A program made the translations under genes and the position numbers. From the NCBI GenBank assembly GCA_963931165.1, contig OZ006985.1, positions 806,001-870,000 on the forward strand: a stretch of 64,000 nucleotides of DNA, written 5' to 3'. Shown one piece after another: positions 31,596 through 40,138 of the stretch; the stretch's first letter is position 1; the number at the start of each line of letters is the position of its first letter. The notes beneath the pieces are model-generated. The model had not been told where the DNA came from. It ran no database searches and saw only the letters and a program-made list of their open reading frames with translations. Source of the DNA: Ornithoclostridium sp944380285 (GTDB lineage Bacteria; Bacillota; Clostridia; Christensenellales; UBA3700).

Positions 31596-32606
31596 ATGTT
31601 CACATTGCTTGCCATGAGCGCGGGCGAGATCACCGGTATCATCATCGCGTGCGTCGTCGTCCTTGCTCTCATCGCCGTGATTTTCGGCGTACTGCCCGTC
31701 AGGATATGGTTCCGCGCGCTCGTATCGGGCGTCAAGGTGCCGATGGCGAGGCTCATCGGAATGAAGTGGCGCGGCGTCAAAGTCGCGACCATCGTCGACG
31801 CGTACATCAGCGCGTCAAAGGCGGGACTCAACGTCACGATCGACGAGCTCGAAACGCACGTTCTCGCCAAGGGCGACGCGATCAAGGTCGTCAACGCTTT
31901 GATCAGCGCGCACAGCGCCAACATCAAGCTGGAGCCGGAGACGGCGAGGGCGATCGATCTTGCCGGCCGCGACGTGCTCAACGCGGTCAAGGTGTCGGTC
32001 AACCCCAAGGTCATCGAGACGCCGCCCATTTCGGCGATCGCGAAAGACGGCATCGAACTGCGCGTCAAAGCGCGCGTGACCGTCAGGGCGAACATCACGC
32101 GCCTCATCGGCGGCGCGGGTGAGGACACGATCATCGCGCGTATCGGCGAGGGCATCGTCACGACCGTCGGTTCGGCGGAGAGCCACAAAGACGTGCTCGA
32201 AAACCCCGATCAGATCTCCAAGACCGTCCTCAACAAGGGGCTTGACAACGGCACTGCGTTCGAGATCTTGTCCATCGACATCGCCGACATCGACGTAGGG
32301 CGTAACATCGGCGCGCAATTGCAGATGGACCAGGCGGAGGCGGACAAGCGCATCGCCGAGGCGAAGGCGGAAGAGCGCCGCGCGATGGCGGTCGCGCTCG
32401 AGCAGGAGATGAAGGCGAAGTCGCAGGAGATGCGCGCTTTGGTCATCGAGGCGGAGGCGGAAGTGCCCAAGGCGATGGCAAAGGCGCTGCGTGACGGCAA
32501 TCTCGGCGTGATGGATTACTACAATATGCAAAACGTGCAGGCGGACACCGCAATGCGCAACTCGTTGACCGGTAACGAACCGGAAAAGACGGATAAAAAG
32601 AAGTAA
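31596..32606 (+). CDS. floA: Flotillin-like protein FloA
   Basis: A 336-residue FloA (YqfA) type flotillin: one N-terminal membrane hairpin, an SPFH/PHB domain (VRANITRLIGGAGEDTIIARIGEGIV, VGSAESHKDVLENPDQIS), then the long helical flotillin region with repeated Ala-Glu heptads (QAEADKRIAEAKAEERRA). It scaffolds membrane microdomains and affects fluidity and secretion. It is directly coupled to nfeD and to the following small gene. Confidence 0.95.
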   Translation: MFTLLAMSAGEITGIIIACVVVLALIAVIFGVLPVRIWFRALVSGVKVPMARLIGMKWRGVKVATIVDAYISASKAGLNVTIDELETHVLAKGDAIKVVNALISAHSANIKLEPETARAIDLAGRDVLNAVKVSVNPKVIETPPISAIAKDGIELRVKARVTVRANITRLIGGAGEDTIIARIGEGIVTTVGSAESHKDVLENPDQISKTVLNKGLDNGTAFEILSIDIADIDVGRNIGAQLQMDQAEADKRIAEAKAEERRAMAVALEQEMKAKSQEMRALVIEAEAEVPKAMAKALRDGNLGVMDYYNMQNVQADTAMRNSLTGNEPEKTDKKK

Positions 32607-33115
32607 TGGAACTCGCACTTGTCCTCATGCTGGCGGTGATCGCCGGAGTTATCGGCGTCGTGAGTTACGTCAAGAAAGACAAGCTCAAAAAGACGAACGC
32701 GCCGCCGGACAGACAGCCGACGCAAGCCGAAAGGATGATCGACGAGGCGCAATTCGTGTTCGAGCCGGTCGACGAGCGACGGTCGCGTTCTACGGTACCG
32801 CCGCGCATGCCGGCAAGGAGCGTGCAGCGCAAGACTGCGCCGAGCGCGGGGCATCACGCCGAACATTGCGCGGTCCCGCATTCGGGCGGCGACAGATACC
32901 GCGTGGAGCGGGTGTCGGTCGGGGGCAGCATAGGCGGCAAGAGCCGCGAAGGGTGCGGCGAACACTACGGCGTGCGCTTTGTCAAGCTGGACGCAACGGC
33001 GCAAGAGGACGACAAGATTTATGTCTCCAAAGACGACATGAGGCGCGCGATCGTCCTCGGTCAAGTGCTTGACGACCCGGCTTTCAAACGTCGGTACGGC
33101 GGCAGGAAAAGATGA
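32606..33115 (+). CDS. Single-pass membrane protein of unknown function
   Basis: 169 residues: an N-terminal membrane helix (LALVLMLAVIAGVIGVVSYV), a disordered basic linker, and a C-terminal segment containing VGGSIGGKSREGCGEHYGVRFV. I do not recognise the family. The ATG overlaps the floA stop by one base, making it the third gene of the nfeD-floA operon; a role in the same membrane domain is inferred. Confidence 0.75.
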   Translation: MELALVLMLAVIAGVIGVVSYVKKDKLKKTNAPPDRQPTQAERMIDEAQFVFEPVDERRSRSTVPPRMPARSVQRKTAPSAGHHAEHCAVPHSGGDRYRVERVSVGGSIGGKSREGCGEHYGVRFVKLDATAQEDDKIYVSKDDMRRAIVLGQVLDDPAFKRRYGGRKR

Positions 33116-33119
33116 AAAA

Positions 33120-33149
33120 ATACCCCCGGAGAGATCCGGGGGATATTTT
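33120..33149 (+). terminator. Terminator of the nfeD-floA operon
   Basis: TACCCCCGGA-gaga-TCCGGGGGATA followed by TTTTT; it also lies at the end of the convergent thioesterase gene. Confidence 0.85.
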
Positions 33150-33172
33150 TGTCTTTTTGGAGCCCGTGTGCG

Positions 33173-33676
33173 TTATTTGAGGTTTGACAGGTCGATCTCT
33201 TTGACGTCGTCGGGGATGAACACGTCCAGCTCTTCGTGCATGTCCGCGTCGGTGATCGCCGCCGACGGCATCTTGAAATAGGTCGCCTCGCCCTCGGCGA
33301 GGACGGTGCCCGAGGCGTCGTAGATCTTTGCCTGTCCGACGTAGGCGCGCGAGCTGTTTTTGACGATCTTGCCGATTCCGATCAAGGGCGCGTCGTAGGG
33401 GACGGGCTTGCGGAACTTGACCTTGATGTCGAGAGTGACCGCCAGCTTGTCCGGTTCGAAACACCAGATCACCCTGCCGATGAGCTCGTCGAGCATACAG
33501 GTGATCATGCCGCCGTGCGCTCTGCCGGGGTAGCTTTGGTGTTCGCTGCGGTAAGAAAACAGCGTGACGACGGAGTTGTCCTCCATCTCATAAAACGGCG
33601 CTTTGACCCCGAGAGGGTTGTCCATGCCGCAGATGATGCAGCTTTTGCTGTTCGCCTGTTTGCGCAAAACTTTCAT
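33173..33676 (-). CDS. Hotdog-fold thioesterase (PaaI-like)
   Basis: A 167-residue hotdog-fold acyl-CoA thioesterase-like protein. GRAHGGMITCMLDELIGRV corresponds to the HGG-x-x-x-x-x-D/E active-site helix, and LDIKVKFRKPVPYDAPLIGIGKI to the central strands. The start 33676 (MKVLRKQANSK) follows GGAGG. An N-terminal SCIICG pair of cysteines precedes the fold. Substrate unknown. Confidence 0.82.
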   Translation of the reverse strand: MKVLRKQANSKSCIICGMDNPLGVKAPFYEMEDNSVVTLFSYRSEHQSYPGRAHGGMITCMLDELIGRVIWCFEPDKLAVTLDIKVKFRKPVPYDAPLIGIGKIVKNSSRAYVGQAKIYDASGTVLAEGEATYFKMPSAAITDADMHEELDVFIPDDVKEIDLSNLK

Positions 33677-33754
33677 AAAAACCTCCGCCGCATATTCGCG
33701 GCTCTGTTGCAAACATTTTACCACCTATTAGGCAAAAAGTAAACAAAAAGGCGC

Positions 33755-33801
33755 AAAACGCGCAAAAATCGCAAAACATATCGCGAATTTTGCGCCAAGA
33801 C
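33755..33801. promoter_or_regulatory. Inverted repeat in the divergent promoter region
   Basis: GGCGCAAAA ... TTTTGCGCC flanks a stretch with repeated CGCAAAA units between the thioesterase gene and the dehydrogenase promoter; possible operator. Boundaries are approximate. Confidence 0.35.
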
Positions 33802-33821
33802 GCGCAAATTGCGCGATATTG

Positions 33822-33850
33822 TTGACTATGCGTGCGCGAGTATTTATAAT
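33822..33850 (+). promoter_or_regulatory. Promoter of the alcohol dehydrogenase operon
   Basis: TTGACT (33822-33827) and perfect TATAAT (33845-33850) are 17 nt apart, 35 nt before the start. Confidence 0.75.
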
Positions 33851-33885
33851 AAAAGTGTACGAAAGGTACGGTATGGAGAGAAGCT

Positions 33886-35091
33886 ATGAATGCGTTTTAC
33901 AAGTTTTACTGCAGAGTGTTCCAAAAGACGATGAAGCTCGTCTCGCCGCTGCTGCCTTGGCGTGAGCCGCAATTGCTCGCCCCGGAGGGCGGAGCGGAAG
34001 GGCTCGGCGCAATGATCAAGGGCAAGTACCGCAAGGTGCTTGTCGTCACCGGTCCCAACGTGTTCAAAAAGGGATTGGCGGACGGTTTGCTCCGCGGGTT
34101 CGACAGCGCCGGCGTCAAGTACGAGCTGTTCAACCGCGTGGTCAACAACCCGACGATCGACAACATCGAAGAGGCGTTCACCGTCTATCGCAACGGCGAG
34201 TGCGACGCGATCGTCGCTTTGGGCGGCGGTTCGCCGATGGACCTCGCGAAGGTGGTCGGAGCGCGCGCCGCGCGTCCCGAAAAGAAGGTCAAGCAGATGA
34301 AGGGCTTGCTCAAGATCCGCAAGCGCATCCCCGACCTGTATGCGATCCCGACGACCGCGGGGTCGGGCAGCGAGACCACTCTCGCCGCCGTCGTGAGCGA
34401 CAGCGAGACGCACGAGAAGTATGCGATCAACGACGTGTCGCTCATCCCGAGATATGCGATCCTCGACCCCAAGATGACGGTCGGGCTTCCGCCGCAGACG
34501 ACCGCGACGACCGGCATGGACGCGTTGACGCACGCGGTCGAGGCGTACATCGGCGGCAGCAACACCAAGCTGACGCGCACGAGGGCGGAGCAGGCGGTCA
34601 AGCTGATCTTTGACAATTTGAAGAGAGCGTATGACGACGGCGCCGACATAGAGGCGCGCACGAATATGCAAAAGGCATCCTACTATGCGGGCGTGGCGTT
34701 CACGCGCGCATACGTCGGCTATGTGCACGCGCTCGCCCACGCGTTGGGAGGCTTTTACGGCACGCCGCACGGGCTTGCCAATGCGGTGCTGCTGCCGGTC
34801 GTACTCGAATATTACGGCAAGAGCGCGGCAAAGCCGCTCGCACGGCTCGCCGACATCGTCGGTGTGGGCGCGGCGGGCGACGACGAGGAGACAAAGGCGG
34901 CGAAGTTCGTCGCCAAGATCAGGGAGATGAACGCGGAGATGGGCATCCCGACCGCGATCGAGGGCATCAAGCCCGAGGACATCCCGCTGATGGCGGACAG
35001 GGCGTTCAAGGAGGCTTGCCCGCTCTATCCCGTGCCCGAGATCCTGGACAGGCCGCAGCTCGAGGAGCTGTATCGGATGATCGCCGGATGA
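33886..35091 (+). CDS. Iron-containing alcohol dehydrogenase
   Basis: A 401-residue group III (Fe-type) alcohol dehydrogenase. The NAD(P)-binding region contains ALGGGSPMDLAKVVGA, the linker AIPTTAGSGSETT, and the metal site contains GMDALTHAVEAYIGG and GYVHALAHALGGFYGTPHG (three His and one Asp coordinate iron). It oxidises alcohols or reduces aldehydes or ketones; the C-terminal sequence is typical of clostridial butanol/1,3-propanediol-type enzymes. It shares its stop with the thiN start, so they are coupled. Confidence 0.93.
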   Translation: MNAFYKFYCRVFQKTMKLVSPLLPWREPQLLAPEGGAEGLGAMIKGKYRKVLVVTGPNVFKKGLADGLLRGFDSAGVKYELFNRVVNNPTIDNIEEAFTVYRNGECDAIVALGGGSPMDLAKVVGARAARPEKKVKQMKGLLKIRKRIPDLYAIPTTAGSGSETTLAAVVSDSETHEKYAINDVSLIPRYAILDPKMTVGLPPQTTATTGMDALTHAVEAYIGGSNTKLTRTRAEQAVKLIFDNLKRAYDDGADIEARTNMQKASYYAGVAFTRAYVGYVHALAHALGGFYGTPHGLANAVLLPVVLEYYGKSAAKPLARLADIVGVGAAGDDEETKAAKFVAKIREMNAEMGIPTAIEGIKPEDIPLMADRAFKEACPLYPVPEILDRPQLEELYRMIAG

Positions 35092-35708
35092 GAGCGATCG
35101 TCGTCGGGGCGGCGGACGACTTTGTGCCGTTTTGCAAAGACGAGGGCGATCTCGTGATCGCCGCGGACGCGGGCTGGGCTCAGCCGGGCGTCGCCTCGCT
35201 TGCGGACGTCGCGGTCGGCGATTACGATTCGCTCGGCTATGTGCCGAGTGGCGTCGAGGTCGTCAAACTCAACGTCAGAAAGGACTTCACCGACACATGG
35301 GAGGCGGCGATGCTCGCGGTCGAAAGAGGATGCGACGAACTGCATTTTTATGCGGTGCTCGGCGGCAAACTCGACCATGCGGTCGCAAATCTGCAACTCG
35401 GCATTCGGCTTGCCGAAATGGGCAAGAGAGCGGTGATGCACGGCAAAGAGTGCGACGTCTTTTTCGTTGCGAACGGGTCGCTCGAGGTGGCGGCGGCGCC
35501 GGGGAGCCGTGTGTCCGTGTTCTCGTTCGGCGAGAGCAAAGGGGTGTCGCTGAAGGGGTTTGAATACGAATTGGAGGACGCAGCGCTCGGCTTCGACTTT
35601 GCGCTCGGAGTGAGCAACGCGACCGTCGCAAAGACGGCTCGCGTCACCGTCGAAAGGGGCGCGCTTGCGGTATTTGTATATGAAAAAAGCGGTAATATTC
35701 GATCTTGA
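35088..35708 (+). CDS. thiN: Thiamine pyrophosphokinase
   Basis: A 206-residue thiamine pyrophosphokinase, which makes thiamine diphosphate from thiamine and ATP. Family blocks: VGDYDSLG, KDFTDTWEAAMLA (substrate and Mg binding) and VLGGKLDHAVANLQL, then a beta-sandwich C-terminal domain. ATG 35088 overlaps the preceding stop (ATGA). Confidence 0.92.
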   Translation: MRAIVVGAADDFVPFCKDEGDLVIAADAGWAQPGVASLADVAVGDYDSLGYVPSGVEVVKLNVRKDFTDTWEAAMLAVERGCDELHFYAVLGGKLDHAVANLQLGIRLAEMGKRAVMHGKECDVFFVANGSLEVAAAPGSRVSVFSFGESKGVSLKGFEYELEDAALGFDFALGVSNATVAKTARVTVERGALAVFVYEKSGNIRS

Positions 35709-36342
35709 CGGCACGCTTTTGAACACCATCGCGGACATCGCCAACGCGGTCAATTCCGCGCTGTGGGAGAACGGGCTGCCCTATCGCTCGATCGACGAGG
35801 TCAGGCGCTTTGTCGGCAACGGCGCGCGCAGGCTCATCGAGAGATGCGTCGAGGACGATCCGTCCAAGTACGACTCGGTGATGAGGGCGTTCGAGAGCAT
35901 TTACGGCGAGGACTGTCTCAATCAGACGAGACCGTACACGGGCGTCATGCAGTTGCTGCGCCGTTTGAAGGAAGAGGGCTACGCGCTCGGCGTGCTGTCC
36001 AACAAGCCCGACTTTGCGGTCGGCAAGATCTGCCGCCACTTCTTCGGCGGCATGCTCGACTTTGCGGTCGGGCAAAAGGACGGCGTCAAGGTCAAGCCCG
36101 ACCCGACGCTGCTGCTCAAAGAGCTGGACGCGATCGGCGCGGACAAGGGTGCGACTGTCTATGTCGGAGACGGCGAGACGGACGTCGCGTGCGCCGCGGC
36201 GGCGGGCATCGCGTTCGTGGGAGTGGATTGGGGTTATCGATCCGAACATCAATTGCGCGAGGCGGGCGCGGAGAAGATCGCCTGCTGCGCACAAGAACTT
36301 TACAGACTGATCGCAGTCGCCTGCGGCAGTGAGGAGGAATAA
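35680..36342 (+). CDS. HAD hydrolase, phosphoglycolate phosphatase-like
   Basis: A 220-residue haloacid-dehalogenase phosphatase: VIFDLDGTLLNT (motif I), VLSNKPD (motif II), VKPDP (Lys of motif III) and YVGDGETDVACA (motif IV), with a four-helix cap between I and II. It resembles Gph/PGP enzymes. ATG 35680 lies 29 nt inside thiN; the in-frame ATG 15 nt upstream is less typical. Confidence 0.88.
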   Translation: MKKAVIFDLDGTLLNTIADIANAVNSALWENGLPYRSIDEVRRFVGNGARRLIERCVEDDPSKYDSVMRAFESIYGEDCLNQTRPYTGVMQLLRRLKEEGYALGVLSNKPDFAVGKICRHFFGGMLDFAVGQKDGVKVKPDPTLLLKELDAIGADKGATVYVGDGETDVACAAAAGIAFVGVDWGYRSEHQLREAGAEKIACCAQELYRLIAVACGSEEE

Positions 36343-36343
36343 T

Positions 36344-38536
36344 ATGGCAGAAAAGGACTTGTTCGACAAGGTCAAGCCGCTCGGGTACTACCGCGCGGTC
36401 AGCAGAAAGGGAGGCGTGATGTCTGCGATCGCGCTCGCCGGAGTCTTCTTCATCTTGCACTACATCTTCGACAACTACATCTACGGCAACGTGCTCGAGA
36501 CGATCGTGTCGATGGAGACGGTGTTCTATGTGCTCGCCGGCGTCATCGGCGTCGCGGCGCTCGGCTATGCGATCTCGGCGGTGTGGTCGCGCAAGGTCAA
36601 AGGGCTTGACACCGCGCTGCTCGTGCTCGTCTTTGCGGACATAATGGTCATCATCCAAAAGCTCATCGTCGACAAGAACGTGCTCAACAAAATGCAGCCG
36701 CTGTTCTACTACATACCGCTTGCCGTCGCGGTCGTGCTGACGGTGATCAGGTGGTTCAGATACAAGCCCGAATTCAACCGCATCGTCGACACCAAGCCGA
36801 TGCCGACCGCGGGCTTCAAGACATACTACAAGCTGATGTTCTCGCGTCCGTCGACCTATGCGGCGGCGGTCGTCACCGCGGTGGTGATGGTCGCGTTCAT
36901 CGTCACCGAGAAGAAGGGCTGGTTCGGCTTCACCGCCGTCAATACCGCGGCGAGCCAAAAGATGTATCAGATCTTGACCGTGGGCGCGGTGATCGCGGCG
37001 GTGTTCTACATCGCGAGCCTCGTCGCACGTCTCGTCTACAAGAACGTCGACTTCTGCGACACGATCGCGATGAACACGGTCGTGATCGCGATCGCGATGC
37101 TGGTGAGGCTTGCGTTCGCTCATGCGGTCGCCGACATCGTCGTCGCGATAGTTTTGGTCGTGTGCGCGGTCGCGATGCAGGTCATCCTCTCACTGAGGAC
37201 GGTCGACGTGCGCAAAGTGCTCTATGTCGAAGAGGGCGCCGAGGAGAGAGAAAAGGCGGAGAAAGAGGCGAAGAAAGCCAAGAAGGATGACGCGGTCATC
37301 GCGGTCATACCGCCCGCAGCGGTCGCCGCGGAGCCGGCAGATCTGTCCGAACTCGAGCGCAGGGTGACCGAGACGGAGAGGGTCGGAGGCTTTTTGATGC
37401 GCAACGCCGAGCGTACGATGTCGCTGATCGACGAGGAGAGGTCGCTGCGCGAGCGCCGCGCCGCCGTCGTCGAGAGCGCGCCGCACGCCGCCGAGAGCGA
37501 CAGAGAGGCGTTCTTGATGCGCAAGGCGGAGCAGCTCGAATCCAAGGTCGAATATCTGATGACGGAGCTGAACGCACTCAAAGCGAGGGTGGCGGAACTC
37601 GAAGCGAGACCTGTCGCCGTCGCCGCTCAGCCCGAGCCGCAGCCGCAGCCCGAAGAGGCGGCTGAAGAGGGATACGAAGAGTTCGAGCGCGAGCGCGAGT
37701 CGGTCAATTGGATAGAGACCGAGGCGAAGACGCGCCGCGCCAAGCCGCGCTATACGTTCGACCTCAAATTGAGGCTGGCGGACGAGAACGTCAAGGGCTT
37801 TTACAGCGACATCAAGAATGCGCTGCTTTCCTACGGCATGCACAGCCGCATGAGCCGCCACAAGGAGAACTTCAACAAGGGGCGCAATCAGATCGCGCGC
37901 ATGGCGATCAACGGCAAGACGCTCAAAGTCTATTTGGCGATCGACCCGAACACGCTCGACCCCAAGATCTATCACCACAAGGACGTCAGCGACAAGAAGG
38001 GCGTCGCCGATCTGCCGACGATGATCAACGTGCGTTCGGGGCTTGCAGTGCGCAAGATCAAGGCGCTCATCGACCGCATCGCAGAAGAGCTGGTCATCAA
38101 ACCCAAGAAGTACGAGCCGGTCGACTTTGCCAAGGACCTCACGCTCGACGGCTTCACGACGGTGGAGCGCAAGGGCTACGGCTATATGGTCAAGGACGCC
38201 GCGACGCGCGCGCAGGCGGATGAGATCCCCGATGACTTTGCGACCAACGCGGTCGAATACATCTACGCCGAAAAGAGGGCGGAGAGGTTCATCAAGACAA
38301 AGGTCACGCTCGACCAGCTCGAGGACAAGTTCGAGGACGGCGCGACGATCGACATCGACGCGATCCGCGACAAGGGGCTTGCGTCCGCGCCCAATTCCAA
38401 TTGGCTGTCCGTCGCGGCGAGCGACAGGCTGGGCAAGAAGTTCCATGTCTACGCCAACGAGTACACCGTCAGCGCGGCGAAGATGATCTGCGTCGCCGGC
38501 GGCGAGGCGTACATGATCCTTCAACCGGAGAATTGA
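36344..38536 (+). CDS. Multipass membrane protein with coiled coil and L15-like C-terminal domain
   Basis: 730 residues. Residues ~25-295 contain about eight membrane helices; a Glu/Lys/Ala-rich coiled coil follows (~300-430). Then comes a domain (about 460-560) starting YTFDLKLRLADENVKGFYSDI that I have seen as an uncharacterised module in Firmicutes. The last ~75 residues read LDQLEDKFEDGATIDIDAI...KFHVYANEYTVSAAKMICVAGG, which resembles the C-terminal fold of ribosomal protein uL15. ATG 36344 has GAGGAGG. Function unknown; it precedes a GH20 enzyme by 2 nt. Confidence 0.75.
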   Translation: MAEKDLFDKVKPLGYYRAVSRKGGVMSAIALAGVFFILHYIFDNYIYGNVLETIVSMETVFYVLAGVIGVAALGYAISAVWSRKVKGLDTALLVLVFADIMVIIQKLIVDKNVLNKMQPLFYYIPLAVAVVLTVIRWFRYKPEFNRIVDTKPMPTAGFKTYYKLMFSRPSTYAAAVVTAVVMVAFIVTEKKGWFGFTAVNTAASQKMYQILTVGAVIAAVFYIASLVARLVYKNVDFCDTIAMNTVVIAIAMLVRLAFAHAVADIVVAIVLVVCAVAMQVILSLRTVDVRKVLYVEEGAEEREKAEKEAKKAKKDDAVIAVIPPAAVAAEPADLSELERRVTETERVGGFLMRNAERTMSLIDEERSLRERRAAVVESAPHAAESDREAFLMRKAEQLESKVEYLMTELNALKARVAELEARPVAVAAQPEPQPQPEEAAEEGYEEFERERESVNWIETEAKTRRAKPRYTFDLKLRLADENVKGFYSDIKNALLSYGMHSRMSRHKENFNKGRNQIARMAINGKTLKVYLAIDPNTLDPKIYHHKDVSDKKGVADLPTMINVRSGLAVRKIKALIDRIAEELVIKPKKYEPVDFAKDLTLDGFTTVERKGYGYMVKDAATRAQADEIPDDFATNAVEYIYAEKRAERFIKTKVTLDQLEDKFEDGATIDIDAIRDKGLASAPNSNWLSVAASDRLGKKFHVYANEYTVSAAKMICVAGGEAYMILQPEN

Positions 38537-38538
38537 CG

Positions 38539-40119
38539 ATGAAGAAATATCGCATTGTGCCGCTGCCTTCGTCCGTCGAGTACGGCGACGCGGAATTTGA
38601 GTTCGGCAAGATCGCGCTCGAAGGAGAGGGCTTTGAGGAGAGATATCTTACTCGGATGCTGTTGCCGGAGGCGGAGTTCGTGCGCCCCGAAGAGGCGGAC
38701 GAAAAGACGCTCGTCGTGTCCCGTCACAGGAACGGCGCACTGCCCGACGAGGGCTGTGAGATCAGGATAAAGGGAGGCAGAGTCGACATCGCGTGCGGCG
38801 CAAAGGGCTTGCTTTACGCCTACGTCACGCTCGCGCAGATCTTGGAGCAGGCGGACGGCAAGGTGCGCGACGTGTTCGTCAAGGACAGCCCTCTGTGCAA
38901 ATATCGCGGCATGATGCTCGACGCCGCGCGCTACTTCATTCCCGTCGACGACGTGCGCAGGATGGCGGATCTGTGCGTGCTGCACAAGCTCAACGCGATA
39001 CATCTGCACCTGACCGACGATCAGGGGTGGCGGCTGGAGAGCGACGCCTATCCCAAACTTCACCGCAAGGGCAGCCGCCGCAGTCACACAAACTTCGACC
39101 GCAAGCCGCACGAGGGCTACTACACCAAGGCGGAGATGCGCGGCATATTGCAATATTGCGCGGAGCGCAACATCGCGGTGATGCCCGAGATAGATATGCC
39201 GGGGCATATGCGTGCGGCGCTCGCGTGCTATCCCGAATTGGGATGTTTCGGCAGGCAGCTGCCCGTCGCGACGCACAGCGGCGTAAAGCACGACATTTTG
39301 TGCGCGGGCAAGGAGAGCACGTTTGACTTCGTGTTCCGCGTTTTGGACGAGGTCGCGGAGCTGTTCCGAGGCTACACCGAATATATCCACATCGGCGGCG
39401 ACGAGGCGCCCAAGATGCGTTGGGACATCTGCCCCGACTGCCGCAAGCGCATGCTCAAAGAGGGACTTGCCGACAGCGAACGGCTTCAAGGATGGTTCAT
39501 GAAGCGCGTTGCCGAGTACGTCGTCGGGCTGGGGTTTAAGCCCGTGGTCTGGAACGAGGCGTGCATGAAGGGCGTTATGCCGTCGGACACCGTTTGGCAA
39601 TTCTGGCATACGGACGGCATAAGCGCGGAGGAGACATATGCGGACGCCAACGCGACCGGCGGGATGATCAATTCCGATTCCGCGTACGCCTATCTCGACC
39701 TTCCGTACGGGCAGATCAGCCTCAAAAAGAGTTATGAGTTCGAGCCAAAGCCCAAGGCGCTTTCCGAGGGCAAGGCGCTGGGCGGCGAAATGCAGCTTTG
39801 GGGGGAATATATCCCCGACCAAAAGACGCGGCTCAAACGCTGTCTGCCGCGTTCGTGCGCGCTTGCGGAGAAGATGTGGAGCGCCGCCGAGAGCGGATAC
39901 GGAGACTTCCGCGACAGGCTCGAAGCGTTCGAGGACTTCCTCGAAGAAAGGCATTTTGAGGGAGAGGACAACGAGAAGGTCTACGATCCCGACAAGGCGC
40001 GCGGCACGTTGCAAAAGCTGTGGTTCGAGCGCCGTCAGCTGCATTGGGAAGGGCTGCACAATCTGATCGACGACGCGAGAGTCGCGAAAAAATACAACAC
40101 CGACAAGACATCAAAGTGA
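38539..40119 (+). CDS. Glycoside hydrolase family 20 (beta-N-acetylhexosaminidase)
   Basis: A 526-residue GH20 enzyme without a signal peptide, so cytoplasmic. It has the N-terminal GH20b-like domain and the catalytic barrel: RGMMLDAARYF, NAIHLHLTDDQGWRLES, MPEIDMPGHMRAAL and the catalytic pair in HIGGDEAPK (Asp 288, Glu 289). WGEYIPDQK and AEKMWS end the barrel. It releases terminal GlcNAc/GalNAc. It sits in an operon with the preceding membrane protein and the following P-type ATPase. Confidence 0.94.
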   Translation: MKKYRIVPLPSSVEYGDAEFEFGKIALEGEGFEERYLTRMLLPEAEFVRPEEADEKTLVVSRHRNGALPDEGCEIRIKGGRVDIACGAKGLLYAYVTLAQILEQADGKVRDVFVKDSPLCKYRGMMLDAARYFIPVDDVRRMADLCVLHKLNAIHLHLTDDQGWRLESDAYPKLHRKGSRRSHTNFDRKPHEGYYTKAEMRGILQYCAERNIAVMPEIDMPGHMRAALACYPELGCFGRQLPVATHSGVKHDILCAGKESTFDFVFRVLDEVAELFRGYTEYIHIGGDEAPKMRWDICPDCRKRMLKEGLADSERLQGWFMKRVAEYVVGLGFKPVVWNEACMKGVMPSDTVWQFWHTDGISAEETYADANATGGMINSDSAYAYLDLPYGQISLKKSYEFEPKPKALSEGKALGGEMQLWGEYIPDQKTRLKRCLPRSCALAEKMWSAAESGYGDFRDRLEAFEDFLEERHFEGEDNEKVYDPDKARGTLQKLWFERRQLHWEGLHNLIDDARVAKKYNTDKTSK

Positions 40120-40138
40120 CACACCGGGGTATCGGCAA

